Assembly (NCBI GenBank): GCA_001414345.1
Contig: LLCB01000155.1
Location: 62,001 to 126,000 of the forward strand
DNA from: Hymenoscyphus infarciens
Taxonomy: Eukaryota; Ascomycota; Leotiomycetes; Helotiales; Helotiaceae
DNA length: 64,000 nucleotides
Direction: 5' to 3'
The position numbers and the translations under genes were made by a program. Below the pieces are notes generated by a model. It was not told the origin of the DNA and ran no database searches. It saw only the letters and a program-made list of their open reading frames with translations. Below are positions 60,230 through 64,000 of the stretch, one piece after another (position 1 is the first letter of the stretch; the number at the start of each line of letters is the position of its first letter).

Positions 60230-62115
60230 CTCAATTAATTTATCGATTACCTATATAAAAAAAAGTATAAAGTAATAGATTTATTTATTAATTACCTTAT
60301 AATAAATTTAAGGGAAATAGAAGTAAGTAATCGATTTATTTATTAATTATAATAGTAAAAATAATACTAGGTAATCGATTTATTTATTAATTACTTTACT
60401 AGAAATAATAATACTAGGTAATCGATTAATTTATTAATTACCTTACTAGTTATAATAATACTAGGTAATCGATTTATTTATTAATTACCTTACTAGTAAT
60501 AATAATACTAGGTATTTGATGTATTTATTAATTACTTAACTAGTAATAATACTAGATAATCGATTTATTTATTAATTATCTTACTAGAAATAATACTACT
60601 AGTAATAATACAAGGTAATTAATTAATTTATTAATTATTTATATAAAAAAAAGTATAAGATAATAGATTTATTTATTAATTACTTTATAATAAATTTAAA
60701 AGAAATAGAAGTAGGTAATCGATTTATTTATTAATTATACTAGTAATAATAATACTAAGTAATCGATTTATTTATTAATTATCTTACTAGAAATAATAAT
60801 ACTAGGTAATTAATTAATTTATTAATTACCTTACTAGAAATAATAATACTAGGTAATTAATTAATTTATAGATTACTTTATTAGAAATAATAATACTAGG
60901 TAATTAATTAATTTATTAATTATCTTACTAGTTATAATAATACTAGGTAATTAATTAATTTATTAATTATCTTATTAGTAATAATACTAGGTAATTGATT
61001 AATTTATTAATTACCTTACTAATAATAATAATACTAGGTAATCGATTTATTTATCGATTATCTTACTAGTAATAATACTAGGTAATCGATTTATTTATCG
61101 ATTATCTTAATAGTAATAATAATACTAGATAATCGATTTATTTATTAATTACCTTACTAGTAATAATACTAGGTAATAATACTAAGTAATCGATTTATTT
61201 ATCGATTACCTTATTAGAAATAATAATACTAGATAATCGATTAATTTATAAATTACCTTACTAGTAATAATAATACTAAGTAATTGATTTATTTATTAAT
61301 TACCTTACTAGTAATAATAATACTAGGTAATCGATTTATTTATCTATTACCTAGCTAGTAATAATAATACTAGGTAATTGATTTATTTATTAATTATCTT
61401 ATTAGTAATAATACTAGATAATTGATTTATTTATCTATTATCTTAATAGTAATAATACTAGATAATTGATTTATTTATTAATTACTTTAATAGTAATAAT
61501 AATACTAGATAATTAATTTATTTATCGATTACCTTACTAGTAATAATAATACTAGGTAATTGATTTATTTATTAATTATCTTACTAGTAATAATACTAGA
61601 TAATTGATTTATTTATTAATTACCTTACTAGTAATAATACTAGGTAATTGATTTATTTATTAATTACTTTACTAGAAATAATACTACTAGTAATAATACT
61701 AGGTAATCGATTAATTTATTAATTACTTATATAAAAAAAAGTATAAGATAATAGATTTATTTATTAATTACTTTATAATAAATTTAAAAGAAATAGAGAT
61801 AGATAATCGATTTATTTATTAATTATACTAGTAATAATAATACTAAGTAATTGATTTATTTATCGATTATCTTACTAGAAATAATAATACTAGGTAATTA
61901 ATTAATTTATTAATTATCTTACTAGAAATAATAATACTAGGTAATTGATTAATTTATTAATTATCTTACTAGAAATAATAATACTAGGTAATCGATTAAT
62001 TTATCGATTATCTTACTAGTTATAATAATACTAGATAATCGATTAATTTATCGATTACCTTATTAGTAATAATACTAGATAATCGATTAATTTATCGATT
62101 ACCTTACTAGTAATA
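60230..62115. repeat. AT-rich satellite, ~46-bp unit, about 40 copies
   Basis: Tandem array of a unit like TAATCGATTTATTTATTAAT plus TACCTTACTAGTAATAATAA plus TACTAGG (about 44-47 bp). Units vary at TCGA/TTAA/TTGA, mainly by transitions. A longer variant segment (TATATAAAAAAAAGTATAA..., then AATAAATTTAAAAGAAATAG) recurs near 60250, 60645 and 61725, so the array has a higher-order structure. No genes. Confidence 0.93.
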
Positions 62116-64000
62116 ATATATAATAGTACGAAATATATACAACTATAGTAGAGGTATATAAGAGTACGTATAGAAGAATAACGTATATAGATACTAAGTA
62201 CTAATATAGAAGAAAATAATAACTGTCTTTCTTCTATACTAAGTATGAATATCTATATATAAGAGGTCGAAGACTACTAAGTTCTAATAAGAATAATAAC
62301 TAAGTCTTTTCTAATATAGCTACTAAAATAATAAGAGCTTTAAAGCTAAATATATAAGACCTTAAAATAAAACATATAATATCTAATCCTTACTCTCTTT
62401 AATACCTTCTATCTAATAAGTCGTAGAAGTATCAGCAGTTATAGAGGTATTAGTAGTTCTATAAATGTCGACAATTTAGAATAGTATACTATTATATCCT
62501 CTCTTCTTTAAAAAGACTCGTCTTAAGTCTTCGGTTATAGATTAGTATAGTATTAGGTCGACTAGAGTATTATTTACGTGTTTTATTATAAAGAATATAA
62601 CTTATCTACTATTATAGTATCTAGTAGTCGAGGTAGAGTCGGTAGCTAGTAGTATTATTATTTTAAGAGATAATCGTTCTTTATTTACTATTATATATTA
62701 TATAATAATAGATACGAACAAAAGAGAGGCTAATTATTAGCTAATAGGTAGGAAGTAGTATACTACTATAGAGTTATTATGTTCTTACTATTATTATATA
62801 TTATAATAGTAATTATTAAACGATAAACAATAATCGTAAGCAATAGCTATTATTATAAGTAGTATATTAGTAGGCGACTTTTCCTCGATTCTAACTTCTC
62901 TTCTTCTTTTCTTTTTATCTAAAATAATATATATATAGTAAGAATACCTTCTAATTAGGTATATTCTTATATACTAACTTTTATCCTAGAATATATATAT
63001 ATATTATATATATATATAAAAGTAAGTCTTTCTCTCCTTTATTAAGCCTAATTTAGAGCTAATCTAATATAGTAAAATACCTCTCTCATATCCTCTTAGT
63101 ATACTTCTAGCTACCTACTAAGTCTACTACGTTTAGTACCTTTAAGTAAAATCTTAGAATAAAGATCACGTCTATGCTTTTAAAAAGCCGAAGTTGAAGA
63201 AGTATAGTTACTATGTTAAGTAGAATACTATATATATCTTAGTAAGTTTAATCTTAAATATATACTAAATCTATTCTAACTTAAGTAGTTACTATAGTTT
63301 ATAAGAAAAGAGTTTAGTAAGCTTAAGCTTAAAGAGGAGAAGAGGGAGATTAAGAAGGCTACTAAAGCCTTAGATAAGGTATTAGTTATTACTAGTATAG
63401 AGGTACTAAAGAATAGTTTAAAGGTATAGTTTACTCTCTTAGAGAAGACTTAGGCACTTTACGCTAAGGTTACTATAAGTACTCTTTACTTATTAGAGGG
63501 GTTTTAGTTACTAATATTTAATAGTCCTTATACTATACTATAGAGGGTAGGACCTCTATCTAAACCTAGGTTTAGGTCCTCTTTAAGGCCTATTTAAAGA
63601 GTTTATAGGCGTCTCTCCTAAAGCCGGTTATAGGAGGTTGCTAAGATAAGAAGCGTACTTATAAGGAGGAGGTAGAGGAAGAGCTGATTTAGGCTTCTTA
63701 TACTTAGAAGAGTAGAGAGGAGGATAATAAGTTAGAGGAAGAAGAGACTATAGCCTAGAGAGAGTTAGTAGGCCCTGTTTTAGTAGTAACTCGGTCTTAG
63801 TTCTTTACTTTATTAACTTCGAACATTCCTACTAGTTAGTGTTTTATCTTAGGTTTTTATTATAAGTTCCTTATTAAGAGTAACTAGAATTAGAGAGTAT
63901 TAATAGAGTTTATAAATTAACTCTTTTATCTAATTCTTATCTAATTCCTATATATTAAGCTATTTAGAGAAGTGTCGAAGTAGTCTTAGCTCTTTTAGAT
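62116..64000. other. RIP-mutated AT-rich block to the window end
   Basis: CA/TG-depleted sequence with no intact frame. From about 63,300 on, read past stops, Lys/Glu/Leu-rich helical stretches and then Arg/Ser-rich ones appear, most likely a decayed transposon coding region cut by the window edge. Family not identified. Confidence 0.55.

Noticed and set aside
60230..62115. Regular repeats considered as a CRISPR-like array
   Set aside because: No unique spacers, unit boundaries drift, AT-rich, and the genome is clearly fungal; it is a satellite.
60230..62115. Satellite considered as telomeric
   Set aside because: No TTAGGG-type repeats, and other sequence continues on both sides.

Overview
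The window is a chromosome segment of a filamentous ascomycete (Pezizomycotina). Compact genes with 44-85 bp GT-AG introns (often with a CTGAC/CTAAC branch site), a Zn2Cys6 regulator, three 2EXR proteins, a cerato-platanin and a trichodiene-oxygenase-like P450 all fit this; Leotiomycetes is my best guess but the sequence does not prove it. About half of the window is extremely AT-rich and almost lacks CA and TG dinucleotides, the mark of repeat-induced point mutation (RIP). The layout is a two-speed mosaic: gene islands of normal composition alternate, with sharp edges, with blocks of mutated transposons. I saw no tRNA, rRNA, CRISPR array or telomere repeat.

Region by region: 1-15.7 kb is a RIP block. 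It holds a short hAT element (hAT-B, 1990-2506) and a full-length dead hAT element (hAT-A, 2902-13594) whose transposase is split by a complete Ty1/Copia retrotransposon (5068-11248, 172-bp LTRs, GATAA target duplication). 15.7-19.4 kb is an island with two tandem paralogous 2EXR genes. 19.4-29.7 kb is a RIP block with a foldback element, an unassigned transposon relic and a minus-strand LINE. 29.7-35.4 kb holds a decayed secreted-protein gene, an intact cerato-platanin gene and a small BTB-like gene. 35.4-36.95 kb is another AT block. 37-55.9 kb is the main island: copper amine oxidase, alpha/beta hydrolase, an SDR pseudogene carrying a hAT-A insertion, a Zn2Cys6 factor with an unexplained frame break, a conserved membrane protein, a third 2EXR gene and an intact P450. 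A third hAT-A copy (55975-58760) follows the P450 stop by 100 bp and itself carries a hAT-B and a TA-flanked mariner-like MITE. A SprT-like metalloprotease gene comes next (58977-59774), then about 1.9 kb of AT-rich satellite (about 60.23-62.11 kb) and a last RIP block to the end.

Oxidative and hydrolytic genes (amine oxidase, hydrolase, SDR, P450) sit near a Zn2Cys6 factor, which loosely resembles a metabolic neighbourhood, but there is no synthase backbone, and the SDR and probably the factor are decaying. The clearest story is transposon biology: two hAT families with exact 8-bp target duplications, nesting that orders the insertions, and RIP recorded on each copy. All exon models were read by eye from splice sites and frame continuity; no search or transcript evidence was available.
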